Assembly (NCBI RefSeq): GCF_958979055.1
Contig: NC_084899.1
Span: forward strand, 1,810,501 to 1,874,500
Reading direction: 5' to 3'
DNA: 64,000 nucleotides
Source of the DNA: Alnus glutinosa
Lineage: Eukaryota; Streptophyta; Magnoliopsida; Fagales; Betulaceae
Within the stretch, counting starts at the first letter, position 1. Every line of letters begins with the position of its first letter. This document shows positions 12,305-23,672 of this stretch, piece after piece. The position numbers and the translations under genes are program-made. The notes below the pieces were generated by a model that saw nothing but the letters and a program-made list of their open reading frames with translations, made no database searches and was not told the DNA's origin.

Positions 12305-12500
12305 ATTTCTTTAAGAGTAACACGATCATTGTGTAACTAATAGCGAAGTTGTAACAACTTAGAGAGATTACTGTTAGTTATATTGGCGCTATCACTTAAA
12401 AAAGACTAGTCAATTTTGAGATTAATTCTTATAATCACTTGTAAAGTTCAATTTTACCTATTAAAGAATAAATAAATGTAATTGCTTTTTATAATCTATG
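12305..12500. repeat. Dispersed repeat, copy 1
   Basis: Shares an ordered series of words with 30230-30420: gctatcactt, a ctagtc..attttgag block and caattttacctattaa at comparable spacing. Both copies are AT-rich and diverged. Family not identified. Confidence 0.5.
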
Positions 12501-13435
12501 CGTCCTACATAAACTCTAATAATATAATAATAATAATAATAATATATAATATTGAATGGACACAATATCGTCAATAGTATTTCAAATTACAGTTTGCCCA
12601 TTGAATTTCATATATATGTCGTATTCCTTCATGAGTGTTTAATGATCTTAATTTAATTAGTTAGATAAAAGGCACCCAAACGTACAAGTTACAACAACCG
12701 GATCGATATCGTCGAAGATATGCTTGACAACAACGGACAAGGATCCTGTTCCTGACAATAACATTAAAATAAACAACTCTTTGTATTTATATTAATTTTT
12801 TACTAATTAATTTTATTTTTTTTTTTTAAAAAAAAGGAAATGGAAACAATTTTTCATGGTAGAACACTCGCGAAACTTGATTTCAAAATGAATCATCTCA
12901 TAAATTATCATAATTGTAAAACTCCCTAAAAAAAAAAAAAAAATCTGAATTTATGTTTGCTTGCGTTGGAAGGATTCATGAGTAGTAGACATACATAATG
13001 GTTGATCACTACCATTTTATTTTTTTATTTGTCATGTTTCTATCACGATATTTATTTTCAGTGCCTTGTGTTCTTGTTCGTAATGATGAATTTGTGATCA
13101 AAGTTCAAGATGTTTCCACACTTCCAAATTTCCAATACAGTGATTACCCAAATTGCACATCAACGACCAGACTTAGAGTTGGTGTTCGATTTGGCTATTG
13201 TTAGTTAAAAATAAAAACATAAATTATTGATTAAATGATTAAATTTATTTATTCATATCAAGGGTCAAAGTCATGTGATATAATAGTTTATATGTTAGTG
13301 GCTGCATGGCGCGATAATTATCACATCGATTTGTAAACATAATAAGTATAATTTAATGTTGACGGTAATGATTGACGTGTAAGTATCACATGGACTATTA
13401 CGTGCAAAAAAAAATTGTATATAATGAAGCTTCAA

Positions 13436-13746
13436 TGTTAGAGCATATTAAGGGATTTGATTTAAGAGCTTTATTGTAATTATTGTTATCTCCCGACTCT
13501 TATTACCATCGAATCTGATTGATTTTGATTACCATATTTATCTACCCATATTCTCCTATAAATAGGAGTCTAATGTATTGTGAAACTATCAAGAGAAGCA
13601 ATAGTATAATGTAGCAATTTGAGCTTTATAATGTAGACGTAGGTCATAGACCGAACCACGTAAAATTCTTATCTCTATTTTATTATTCCGCTTTAATTTT
13701 TATTTGTATTATCTTTTTCTTTCATTCTTGAGTCTATATTAAACAT
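13436..13746 (+). mobile_element. Possible solo LTR of a copia-type element
   Basis: Begins tgttagagcatatt and may end ttaaaca, with an LTR-like core promoter inside (cctataaataggag near 13556) followed by a transcript-leader-like stretch. No primer-binding site follows and no convincing 5-bp target duplication was seen, so the borders are guesses. Confidence 0.35.
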
Positions 13747-15124
13747 ATAAGCGTGAGTCACGAGTGTGCATGATATGATGTATGTTGTGGAAAGATATCC
13801 TTTTGTCATCAGCCTCATGCATTGTAAACGATAAAGACCTTTTTTAAGTACTCAAAAAGGCAATAATATTTTGGGGGAATCGATCGACGCCAAGGCATGT
13901 TCCTCGATTCTGAGAGGTTACTTAAAAAAGCATGTCTTTGGTAGAGCTGACTTGGAACATGGAAGCAGCTAATTAAGCAAGAGCATTCTTTTTTCCAAAA
14001 AAAAAAAGAAAAATGGGCAAAAGAGTAATCTCATTTGACCGATTATTTTAATTAAAAATGGATTATAGGTTTTACTTTGTTTAAAAAATTTCACGAGAAA
14101 ATATGATACGTTATACTAGTAATTTTTTTTTAAGATTAACTATTGAATATATATGACTTACATGTAAGAAAACAGATTCAATGGTTAATTTAAAAAAAAA
14201 GTTGTTAAAATTATATGAGAGTTATGCTAAGAACTGTACAACAATTATTTTTCTTTGACGAGCGTTGTAGCTCAAAGAAGTATTAAATTAAATTAAATTA
14301 ATAAAAACAAAATTATATGATTTTCTCGTCTCTTTAGGAATACTAAAAGTGACTAAAATAAATATTATTTTAAATGAAAAGTAAAAATGATCGAATAGCT
14401 GAAATAGAAAGTGAGATGTAAGTGTTTTGAAAAGTGAGTGGTTAAAATACTTAAAAATATTAATTAGGTAAAATTTAGTTAAATTGTGATGAGTCAAATT
14501 TGAATGCTTTAAATTAAGTCTACCGGAAAATAGAATTTTCAATGGTAATTGTGAAAAGTTAAAGAATAACAGAAGAAACTGAGAAAAATGTATAGCACGT
14601 TTCGAACTATATTATTTGCAGATCGTGATTGCAGAGAAAGCTGGCTTCATCAAACACGCTTTGGAGACCGCTGTGTGTGCTTGCATAAATTTAAAGAGTT
14701 AAATCATCGATTATCTCAACACGCATGCATTTACGGTTGGTAGAAAGTGAATAAATTAATCATATTCAATCAATATTGTAAGACTTACGCGGACGCAATT
14801 TGCACTAATTAAACAAGCCTATAACATGTTTAATAATTTAACACTCCCCGAAAACAGTAAACCATGGCGGGCGGCGATCCAGAATTAACGGTTAAGCTAA
14901 GCGAGAAGGTCCAAAAGTAGAGGATCTTCCAGGTCGAAGCTCAAACCACCTAAATTTCATTAATGAAGCGTGATGACTGTTTGTTGAAAAAAGAGAAGCC
15001 GATGAGATTCATTCATTAATTCATTAAATATAATTCAAAACTTATTTTCAAGATGAGCAGAGCTGAAAATTACAATATACGATTTTGCAGGGAAATTTTT
15101 TTTTTTTTTTGAATATAAGAAGTG

Positions 15125-15166
<42 letters not shown>

Positions 15167-15399
15167 AGAAAAAATATATATATATTTTTTAATGAATTTT
15201 TTTTAGAAAAAATAGATTTTCATGAAGTGGAAAATGGCCAAGAAAATAAAAGATAAAGGTTTTCTTGAATTCTTGACTTTTGTCCTTATAAGTCGTCAAA
15301 TTGAGTCCAACGTGAGTTTATATACATACAATTTTAAAATATTAATATATATTATTTATTTTGAACTATTTGAAATCTCAATTAATTTTTAGAGAAAAG

Positions 15400-15590
15400 T
15401 ACGGAAAATGATTGAGAGGGGATACTTAACCTATCATCTCCCCCTCTTTTGAGTAAAAAAATCATCTTTAATAAAAAAGAAAAAAAAACAATAAAAGAGT
15501 ACTTTTTGATTAAAAATGATTTTTTTAATCAAAAGAGAGGGAGAGAGGACGGTTAAGTGTCCCCTCTCGATCATTCATCGAAAAGTTCAT
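15400..15590. mobile_element. Foldback MITE with about 70-bp terminal inverted repeats
   Basis: The left arm (15403-15470: aaaatgattgagagggga, tacttaacc, ccctcttttga) is matched in inverted order by the right arm (15510-15587: tcaaaagaggg through tcccctctcgatcatt). A T/A-rich spacer of about 40 bp lies between. Non-coding; target duplication unclear. Confidence 0.65.
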
Positions 15591-16715
15591 ATCTCCCTCT
15601 CAAATTATTATTGAATCGTCAATTTCCTCCCCCAAACTACTAATTGGATTATTGTCCCCCCTCAAACTATAAAAAAAAAATTGTCAATGTCCTCTCTTAA
15701 ACCAACAAAAAGACAAAAAATTTTTAAAATTTTTGTAATAAGACAAAAATGTCTTTATAAATTTGAAAAAAAAAAAAAATTATATATATATATATATATT
15801 TTAAAAAAAACAACTTAAAAAGACAATTTTTTTTTTTAAAAAAAATAAAAATAAAAATAAAAGGAAAAAAAAGGGGCGTCCACTAAGTTCACATTTCTCT
15901 TATATCCCAAAATGGGGGCGTGACAACATAGTCATATTTCTATAAATTTTCAAAAAAAGAACATAATGTACAATACAAAAGTTAGGTCGGTCCCTACTGG
16001 TCTAATACTCTTAAGGGAGGAGTCTACGCCATCCATAAAGAAATGACTTCGATCTATAGTGTCATTTGAAAAGTTTGTAGGGAAAATGGTGAGTTCGACA
16101 ACTCAGTAAGGGATACAACATAATAAATGGCAGTATATATATATAAAAAATACAGGTTGGAATTTAAGCTATAAACAGTATACTAATTCAAGATAAAAAT
16201 CAGATAAAGAGAATGCAATTAGATTAAATGCACAACAATTCAATGTGTAAGTTTTATCCACCCTTGGCCCAATATCCGCTATTTAACCATGAGCGGCGCA
16301 CGCTTGGCTTGTCTCAAAAAACGACTATGAGCTCATCATGTCATCACAGGGGAGAGCCATACTGGATTAGGGAACTTCCCTAGGTGAAGGTCATCCCAGT
16401 TGGTAGCACATTCTTTCGCGTAACTGTCCTTCGGTGTGTTTGCCATGCTACACTATGAAACTATGGAATCCAGATCTATGACATGGTGCTGCGGAGGTAA
16501 AACTGTGTGCACGTGAAACATATACTATGATGTCACTCTTTGCTCATATGTAACATATACCTTTGAGAACTATGATTTTATCATCCTTTAACACATGATG
16601 CACATGTAACAAATATAAGCTATGTATGACCACATGAGATTCCAATCACATCATATAACAAGAATATTATCACAATGAAAATGTAAAAAGGCAAGTAGCA
16701 TCAGAAAATGGAGGA
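15591..16715. other. Repeat-like intergenic DNA, left flank of the copia insertion
   Basis: AT-rich to 15900, then mixed-composition sequence (15900-16715) with no recognised gene. It is interrupted by the copia element at gtttt and resumes at 23673, so it is older than that insertion. Confidence 0.45.
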
Positions 16716-16720
16716 GTTTT

Positions 16721-17200
16721 TGTTAGAAATAATCAACATATTATTTAATCTAACATGCGCAGCGGAAAACGAATAAACAGGATTCAGGCAAACCTCTAGC
16801 CATGTTTGCTCAAGCGTCTCCACGATCCATCTGAAGAACAAGAAAGATTATTTGAGGGATCTTCTAACCTATGCCTATTGCTTGATTGCCGTACTGATGG
16901 TGTACGCAGGCACTCTATTTATAGGCTAGGTTAGGGACCCTCAAAATGGTAAACACCGTATTTGTTTCCTTCCATCAAGGAAACAATATCGTTAATTGAT
17001 TTTAAAATCAATTAACCGATTCCATATTTACGGTAATCTAAATTAATAGAAATAACCATAATACCGATTCCATATTTACGGTAATCTAAATTAATGGAAA
17101 TATCCATAATGCCGTATATGTTTATTGAAAAAATAATAAACATAGTAAATACCGTAAATGTGATATAAAGGCCACAACCAAAAAGGAATAATATATTACA
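16721..17200 (-). repeat. 3' LTR of the copia element
   Basis: 480 bp, ends TG...CA on the coding strand. Within it a 48-bp unit starting accgattccatatttacggt is present twice in tandem (about 17018-17113). It contains a TATA-like ctatttataggct near 16913 (read on the plus strand). Confidence 0.93.
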
Positions 17201-20200
17201 TTCTCCCACTTGGACTTTATAACACATGACCATATGGTATTAGGTTCTTTAGTTTTGGCCAATCTTTTATGGAATCCTCCAACTCAGTTAAGAAATGTTT
17301 CACACGAATCATGGCGGTAAAATCATTATAAAATTAGGTCGTCCCTTCCATGTATCACGATGTAAAACACTCCTTACATGAGTACCTTATGGATAATCAA
17401 GCTTTATGAATGAACTTCCTATAAGTCATTCGGGTCCAACTTTATTTATCCTCATGGATAAAATAACAAATGTGCACAAAAAATCTTTATTACAATAACT
17501 TTATGTCTATAGACCAAAAAGAGACAAACCAAGCGAAAATGAATTAATGAGTCTCATATATTCCGCATGACTTTATTCTTTCTTTACCGGTAAACTTTAA
17601 GTCACGGGATCCGCAATCATTAATTCAGTACTTATATGCTCAATAGACCCTTTATGTCTCTTAATGTTATCTCTCATACTGAGATACTTAATGTCGATTT
17701 ACTTCTGCTTCTACTCTTTATTCTTATAAAAGAAGATTATAGTAGAATTACCGCAGAGTATCTTTATGGTCTAACTGTAAAATCGACAAGATTGAGACTT
17801 TCAACAAATGTCTCAACCATCATGCCTGTGTACCAAATTCATAGCACGCTAGACTTTTAGCTTTCTTGGTAGACGTAGCAACTATAGTCTGCAAACTGCA
17901 TCTCTAGGATATATCCTTCAATAAAAAGATATATACCTTAGAGTAGACTTTCTACTATCTACACAATCAGCAAATTCAAATCTGAACAACTAACCACCTT
18001 CAAATGGAAAGTGTATCCTTAGGTTAAGTTGTTCTTCTTGGTTCCTTGCATATACCGCAAGGCTTTATTTGCAGCACTTTATTGACTCAATATACTTATT
18101 GTTAGTCATATGGTTATGTATAATGCAGATGCTTAAAACTTTTCATCTGCCCTTATTCCAATACCTTTTGGGACATTAATCTGTATTTAATTAGTCCCTC
18201 TTAATTGCTACTGAAGGTGCAAATCCTTCATTCTAAATTTTTTCCAAAACTTTTTTCAATGTAGGCCTTCCGAGACAATGTTAATATTCTTTATGTCTCT
18301 GTGAATCTCTATGTCAAAAGACATAAGAGGTTTCACCCAAATCCTTCATTTCAAAGTTTTTGTGAACTTTATGTAGCAAACCTAAATCACCACTTGCAAA
18401 TATAGGACTATAAAGATTACTGTACTCCCACTGACCTTAAGGTATATATACTAATTAACAAGGTTTTCTATAAACAATAACCTTGTAAGTAGTATCTTAC
18501 TATTGAGAGATCTATCACAGCCCATAAATAGAATTCTTTAATTTTGCAAGCTTTCTGACTGTTATTTATAAAACCTTTTGATTGTTTCATGTAAACCTCA
18601 TCTTTAAGATCCTCATTCAGAAAAGTTGTTTTCGCATCCACTTGATGTAGCTCTAGATAGAAATGAGCTACTAATGCTATGATTATCTTGATGAACCATT
18701 CTTAGACACTGGAGAGAATGTTTCACGATAATCAATGCCTTCCTTTATGAGTAAAACCATTGGCTACGAGTTTAGCTTGACCTTTTAGCCATGGACTTAT
18801 CTCTTACTTCATGGCACTGAATCTCAATGTGGAGTTTTCTCTACTCATAGCATGTGAAAACAAATTTGGATCATCTTTATGTCCAATGTCAACATCAGAC
18901 TCTGGGAGATATACAACATGATCACTAAGAATTGTTGATCTCCTTATTCTATAGGATTTTCTTAATTCTACTTCCTCTGCATTTTTGCAATGGGAGAATA
19001 GACTTTTGAACCTGTTCTGTATGAGTTGGTTGTTCTAGAAATGATTGTGGCTCAGGATAATCAATCTGATTTTCCCTGAATACAATCAATCATCCTCTAT
19101 GAGGAGGAGATTTGGCCAACTCTAGTGCTTTCTCAAATTTCAATTTGTGTGAATGAGCACTCCCACTAGGTTCTGCATCCTCTAGAAATTTTACAATCAA
19201 CAACTCTAGGATTATATGAAGGATAATAAAACATTAAAACCCTTTAAAGTTTACTAGATAGCTTATAAAAGATCTACTGGTTGTCCTTGAATCTAATTTC
19301 CTAAGGCGAGGATTATAAATCCTCTCTTTAGCAAGGCAACCCTATATGTGTAAATAATTTAAACTTGGCTTCCATTTATTTTATACTTTAAAAGGTGTCT
19401 TAAAGACAACCTTAGATGGAATCCTGTTTAACATATACACAATGGTTCTTCAAAGCTTTACTTTATAAGGGCAATAGCAGATTAGTATTACTGATCATTT
19501 CTCCTTTGTGTGTACCTACCTTAATACTCTATGCCTATATTAGATCTTATGATCTTCATATTGTTTTTCTTCTTCTTCCTTATAGGTATTGAAAGCATTC
19601 AATACCTCAGCTTTAATATTTAGAAGATAGAGATACATAAACTTTATATGGTCATCACTAAAAGAGATAAAAAAATATCTCTGACCATTTAGGCAATGAG
19701 TATGAAAAGGTCAACACCTTTCAATGTACATGATCTCAAGAATCTCAAAATGCTCTCTTTGGCACCTCTAGTGGTCTTGTTGGTATGCTTTCCCTTATGC
19801 AGCCCACACAAGAACCAAAGTCAGTAAATTACCGACTTTTATTTACTGTATGGAGATATATTTCAATCTCCAAAGCCATAACCAGAGCATTTTAAATTCT
19901 CAAAGACTCTACTTTACGTCAACATCACTATGCAGAAATAAACAAATAATCTTGTTTCAAAATTTGGGACGTAGATCAATTTTAAATAGACTTTAAATAA
20001 ACCTCAACCAATATTCCACCAAAGATAAGAAAAACTTCAAGTTTAAAATAAAATTGAAATTTTTAACAAGCCAAACTAGAAAATAAATTTCTAAAAAAAA
20101 ATTATGGAATATAAATCATTTTTGAGGTCAAAATTATGACTGAATTTTAAAATTAACCTATAGATCCCAACAAGCTCAAATTATAAACACGTGTTATTCA

Positions 20201-21131
20201 TTTTAAAAAGACTCTGCATTTGTGTTGACAACGTGGATTGATAAACCATAATCAATCCACAATATATTTGAATGAGTCACTAAAGGAGATTCACGACATA
20301 CTAGATATATGAGATTATCTTTATTTTAGGTCATTTCTTATACTTCATGTAATCTTTCTTTATATGCCCTCAATTTTCCTTATTTCATGAGAAATAGGTA
20401 TCTTGATTGCCATAATACTTTATTGGCACCTTATTCTCATGCTTTAAGTGTTGGACGTGATTGCATTTATTGGTCCTTCCCTTGACATGAGTAATCATGT
20501 GAACACTTTATAAATTCTCTCATACCCTTGAACACACATGGTTAGAAGTTTATTTACTAACCATTTATCCTTATGTGTGTTACAAGATAAAATTCTACAC
20601 TTAGAAGAGAGAATTCAAAAAATGAAATAGACCAACAATGACTCAAAAATCTCAATCTTTAGGGACTTAAGCTAATCTATAATATCCTTCATTCCCATAA
20701 TGGGATTATAAACACTTCAGAAACTGTAAAAGGTTTGTCTTTAAAGCTTTTTCTATTAGGGTGCTGGCCAAGTTTTGTTTGAACTTACTAAATGTTCATA
20801 AACAACCTTTATAAAACTTTGGCTCTAAAACATTCAGGAATAAATCCCTGATGACTTTAGTGACATGAGATTTCTAACTTAAGTGATTAAATCACTCCCA
20901 CCGTTCATGCTTAATAATCTCACGTGGCGTACTTAATTCCGCGGGAGTAGGTGGTTTGTCCACACGGAGCACCAAAATTTTTAACACCCCAAATGAAAAA
21001 GCATATCAATCATTTTTCCAGTCAGAAAAATATTATCATAATGTATTGGAATATAAAACCACCAAAAGGTAGAGTAACAGGAATAGCTGCAATAACCCAA
21101 AATTAAAATAAATACTTTAATGCTATGAATT

Positions 21132-21677
21132 AACTTTATTTTAAATTAGCCAATGCCAATTTAAATAGTAAATTTCAACCTACCTGTGGGCAAATGTTGC
21201 ATCACGCATGAAATTTACTCTTTATTAATAAGACTAAAGCAAATTTAAATATTAATAAATAAAATTCTTCGTACCTTTGGGCAACCGAAAGAAATTTTAC
21301 TTTTAATACTAAATTTGTTATCTTATTCTAATTAAGTCAAAAAAATAAAAACTTCCCTTTGGGGATAAGTAATTAAATTTATGAATTAATTACAAGACGA
21401 TGTCAACTTTATTTTAAATTTGCCAATGCCAATTTAAATAGTAAATTTCAACCTACCTTTGGGCAAAGGTTGCATCACGCATGAAATTTACTCTTTATTA
21501 ATAAGACTAAAGCAAATTTAAATATTAATAAATAAAATTCTTCGTACCTTTGGGCAACCGAAAGAAATTTTACTTTTAATACTAAATTTGTTATCTTATT
21601 CTAATTAAGTCATAAAAATAAAAACTTCCCTGTGGGGATAAGTAATTAAATTTATGAATTAATTACAAGACGATGTT
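21132..21677. repeat. 273-bp tandem duplication in the copia leader
   Basis: Two adjacent copies starting aactttattttaaatt at 21132 and 21405, period 273 bp, with only scattered substitutions. Each has the words acctttgggcaaccgaaag and tacaagacgatgt. The repeat lies between the primer-binding site and the gag remnant. Confidence 0.9.
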
Positions 21678-21694
21678 AATTTTTCTATATGAAG

Positions 21695-21985
21695 TTCATG
21701 TGTACGATCCTTATGCAATTATTATAAAATCGAGATGCTGTGGCTCTCTCAAAATCATAATAATCACTCTGTAATTTATGAACATCTAACAAAATTCTTT
21801 ATGATGTTCTTATGTATAATCCTGATGTAATTATCTTTAAAAAACGGGATGCTGTGGCTCCCCAAAAATTATAACGATAATTACGTGTGTGTAATCTTGA
21901 TGCAATTATCATCCAAATTTGGGATGCTGTGGCTCCCCAAAATCATTATGATAATTGCGACTTCATTAACATCTAACAACTTTAT
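21695..21985. repeat. Three-copy repeat with core gatgctgtggctc
   Basis: Three spaced units of roughly 90-100 bp, each with a tgtgta..atc.tgatg..attat block and the core gatgctgtggctc (about 21735, 21847, 21922) followed by an A-rich inverted-looking tail. Immediately adjoins the 273-bp tandem repeat in the copia leader. Confidence 0.75.
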
Positions 21986-22439
21986 AGATGCCCCCTTAAT
22001 AGCTCCAGGAATATAACAAACCAATACCTAAATGGGGTAAACAGCATTTTCCAATGTGCAAGCAGATGAGCTCCCAGGAAAGTGAGGGGGGTCACACCGG
22101 ACACACTTAAATCCCAAGACTTTCCTTGCCAGAACTTTCCCCGACATTGCATTCTTAGATATTACTGTAAACACACCAGTATATATGGTATTGTTAATTA
22201 TTCTTAGGTCTAGGCATCAAGCAATTTATATTTAAACAATATAAATTTAAAATATATATTCATCAATTCATGTATTAAATAAACAATAATTTTAATACAC
22301 AGTACTGTAAATAATAAAGGGAATAAAACTTTAATATGAGGACATAATAAAACACATAGCCTAATGGTTTAGTAAGTGGCCAAGGCCCTTTACACCTGGT
22401 GAACCCAGGTTCTAAACACCATAAGGCCTAAATTCCCCT

Positions 22440-22850
22440 TTTAAAAAGAACTTGATGGGTTACTGAAAAGGGTTGCTGTATTGGGCTGACCCAATTGGGT
22501 TAACCCACTTAATTTGGGTTGGGTATCTGTATTGGGCTACTATATTGGGTTGGGCTCCTGGGTCACAAGACTCCAAATGGGCTACTGTATTTGGGCAATT
22601 GGGTCAACTCACTTAATCGGGTCAGGCCTCTGGGTCTATGTATAGTGCTGGCCCAAACTAGGTCAGCCCACTTAAATGGCCAAAAAACTGCATGGGTTTA
22701 AAAAAAAAAAACCCTACCCGAAAAATATATCCAACCCAGAAACTTTAATGGGTCAAAACCCTACCCAGTCACCAACTAACCCGACCCGTAATGTTCCAGA
22801 TGGGTTGAAAACCCTAAAAATGGAACCCTAGCCGCCACCCCTTTATGAAA
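22440..22850. repeat. Degenerate tgggtt/tgggct-rich repeat in the copia leader
   Basis: Words such as tgggctactgtat, attgggtcaa and cccacttaa recur at irregular spacing, giving a low-complexity GGGTT-rich stretch and, toward the right, its complement-like aacccta stretch. Non-coding as far as can be seen. Confidence 0.6.
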
Positions 22851-23187
22851 ATACCCATATCAAAATTACAACAACTCAAAATTAGGCAGTATATCATAAT
22901 ACACAGAATAGTGATAAAACAAAAAATAGTTTTATCAAATTTATGGGTTTTCACAAACAGTATGTGAACAACAAATATTCACAAAATAATCGCTAATGCG
23001 TTTCTATCATGTCACAAAAGACGAAATATTGCTCAAACAATATTGACAAACAGAAGTGAACAATACCAAATAGAATATACTTGATTCAATATTAATAACA
23101 AATAAAAAATACTTGATTCAATATTGATAACACATAGTAAAATTATATGCTAAGCAAAATAGCATAGAGGCTGGCTCTGATACCACA

Positions 23188-23667
23188 TGTTAGAAATAAT
23201 CAACATATTATTTAATCTAACATGCGCAGCGGAAAACGAATAAACAGGATTCAGGCTTACCTCTAACCATGTTTGCTCAAGCGTCTCCACGATCCATCTG
23301 AAGAACAAGAAAGATTATTTGAGGGATCTTCTAACCTATGCCTATTGCTTGATTGCCGTACTGATGGTGTACGCAGGCACTCTATTTATAGGCTAGGTTA
23401 GGGACCCTCAAAATGGTAAACACCGTATTTGTTTCCTTCCATCAAGGAAACAATATCGTTAATTGATTTTAAAATCAATTAACCGATTCCATATTTACGG
23501 TAATCTAAATTAATAGAAATAACCATAATACCGATTCCATATTTACGGTAATCTAAATTAATGGAAATATCCATAATGCCGTATATGTTTATTGAAAAAA
23601 TAATAAACATAGTAAATACCGTAAATGTGATATAAAGGCCACAACCAAAAAGGAATAATATATTACA
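23188..23667 (-). repeat. 5' LTR of the copia element
   Basis: Same length as the other LTR and differing at only three positions. Bounded by the primer-binding site on its inner side and the gtttt target duplication on its outer side. Confidence 0.93.
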
Positions 23668-23672
23668 GTTTT

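Larger units (their letters stand above)
11573..15400. other. Intergenic, AT-rich, repeat-bearing
   Basis: No gene supported. It contains 3' flanking sequence of the A70-like gene, a dispersed repeat copy at 12305-12500, a possible solo LTR at 13436-13746, and a TA-repeat block at 15128-15183. An open frame at 12998-13204 lacks any recognisable domain. Confidence 0.5.
16721..23667 (-). mobile_element. Ty1-copia LTR retrotransposon, minus strand, coding region decayed
   Basis: Two 480-bp direct repeats, 16721-17200 and 23188-23667, start tgttagaaataat and end aatatattaca; I count three differences (16790, 16791, 16799), about 99.4% identity. Both flanks carry gtttt (16716-16720, 23668-23672), a perfect 5-bp TSD. 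On the minus strand the 5' LTR is the right copy, followed after 2 nt by the primer-binding site TGGTATCAGAGC (23185-23174, tRNA-Met type). The 3' LTR is preceded by the polypurine tract AGTGGGAGAA (17210-17201). Inside, minus-strand reading gives broken copia segments: gag-like near 20380-20690, a pre-integrase zinc region near 19720-19840 (CGLHKGKHTNKT) and reverse transcriptase near 18590-18770 (GIDYRETFSPVS). Frameshifts and stops throughout make autonomous activity impossible. Confidence 0.93.

Noticed and set aside
16260..16500. Higher-complexity stretch considered as organelle or rRNA insertion
   Set aside because: No recognisable plastid, mitochondrial or rRNA sequence; more likely old repeat DNA.
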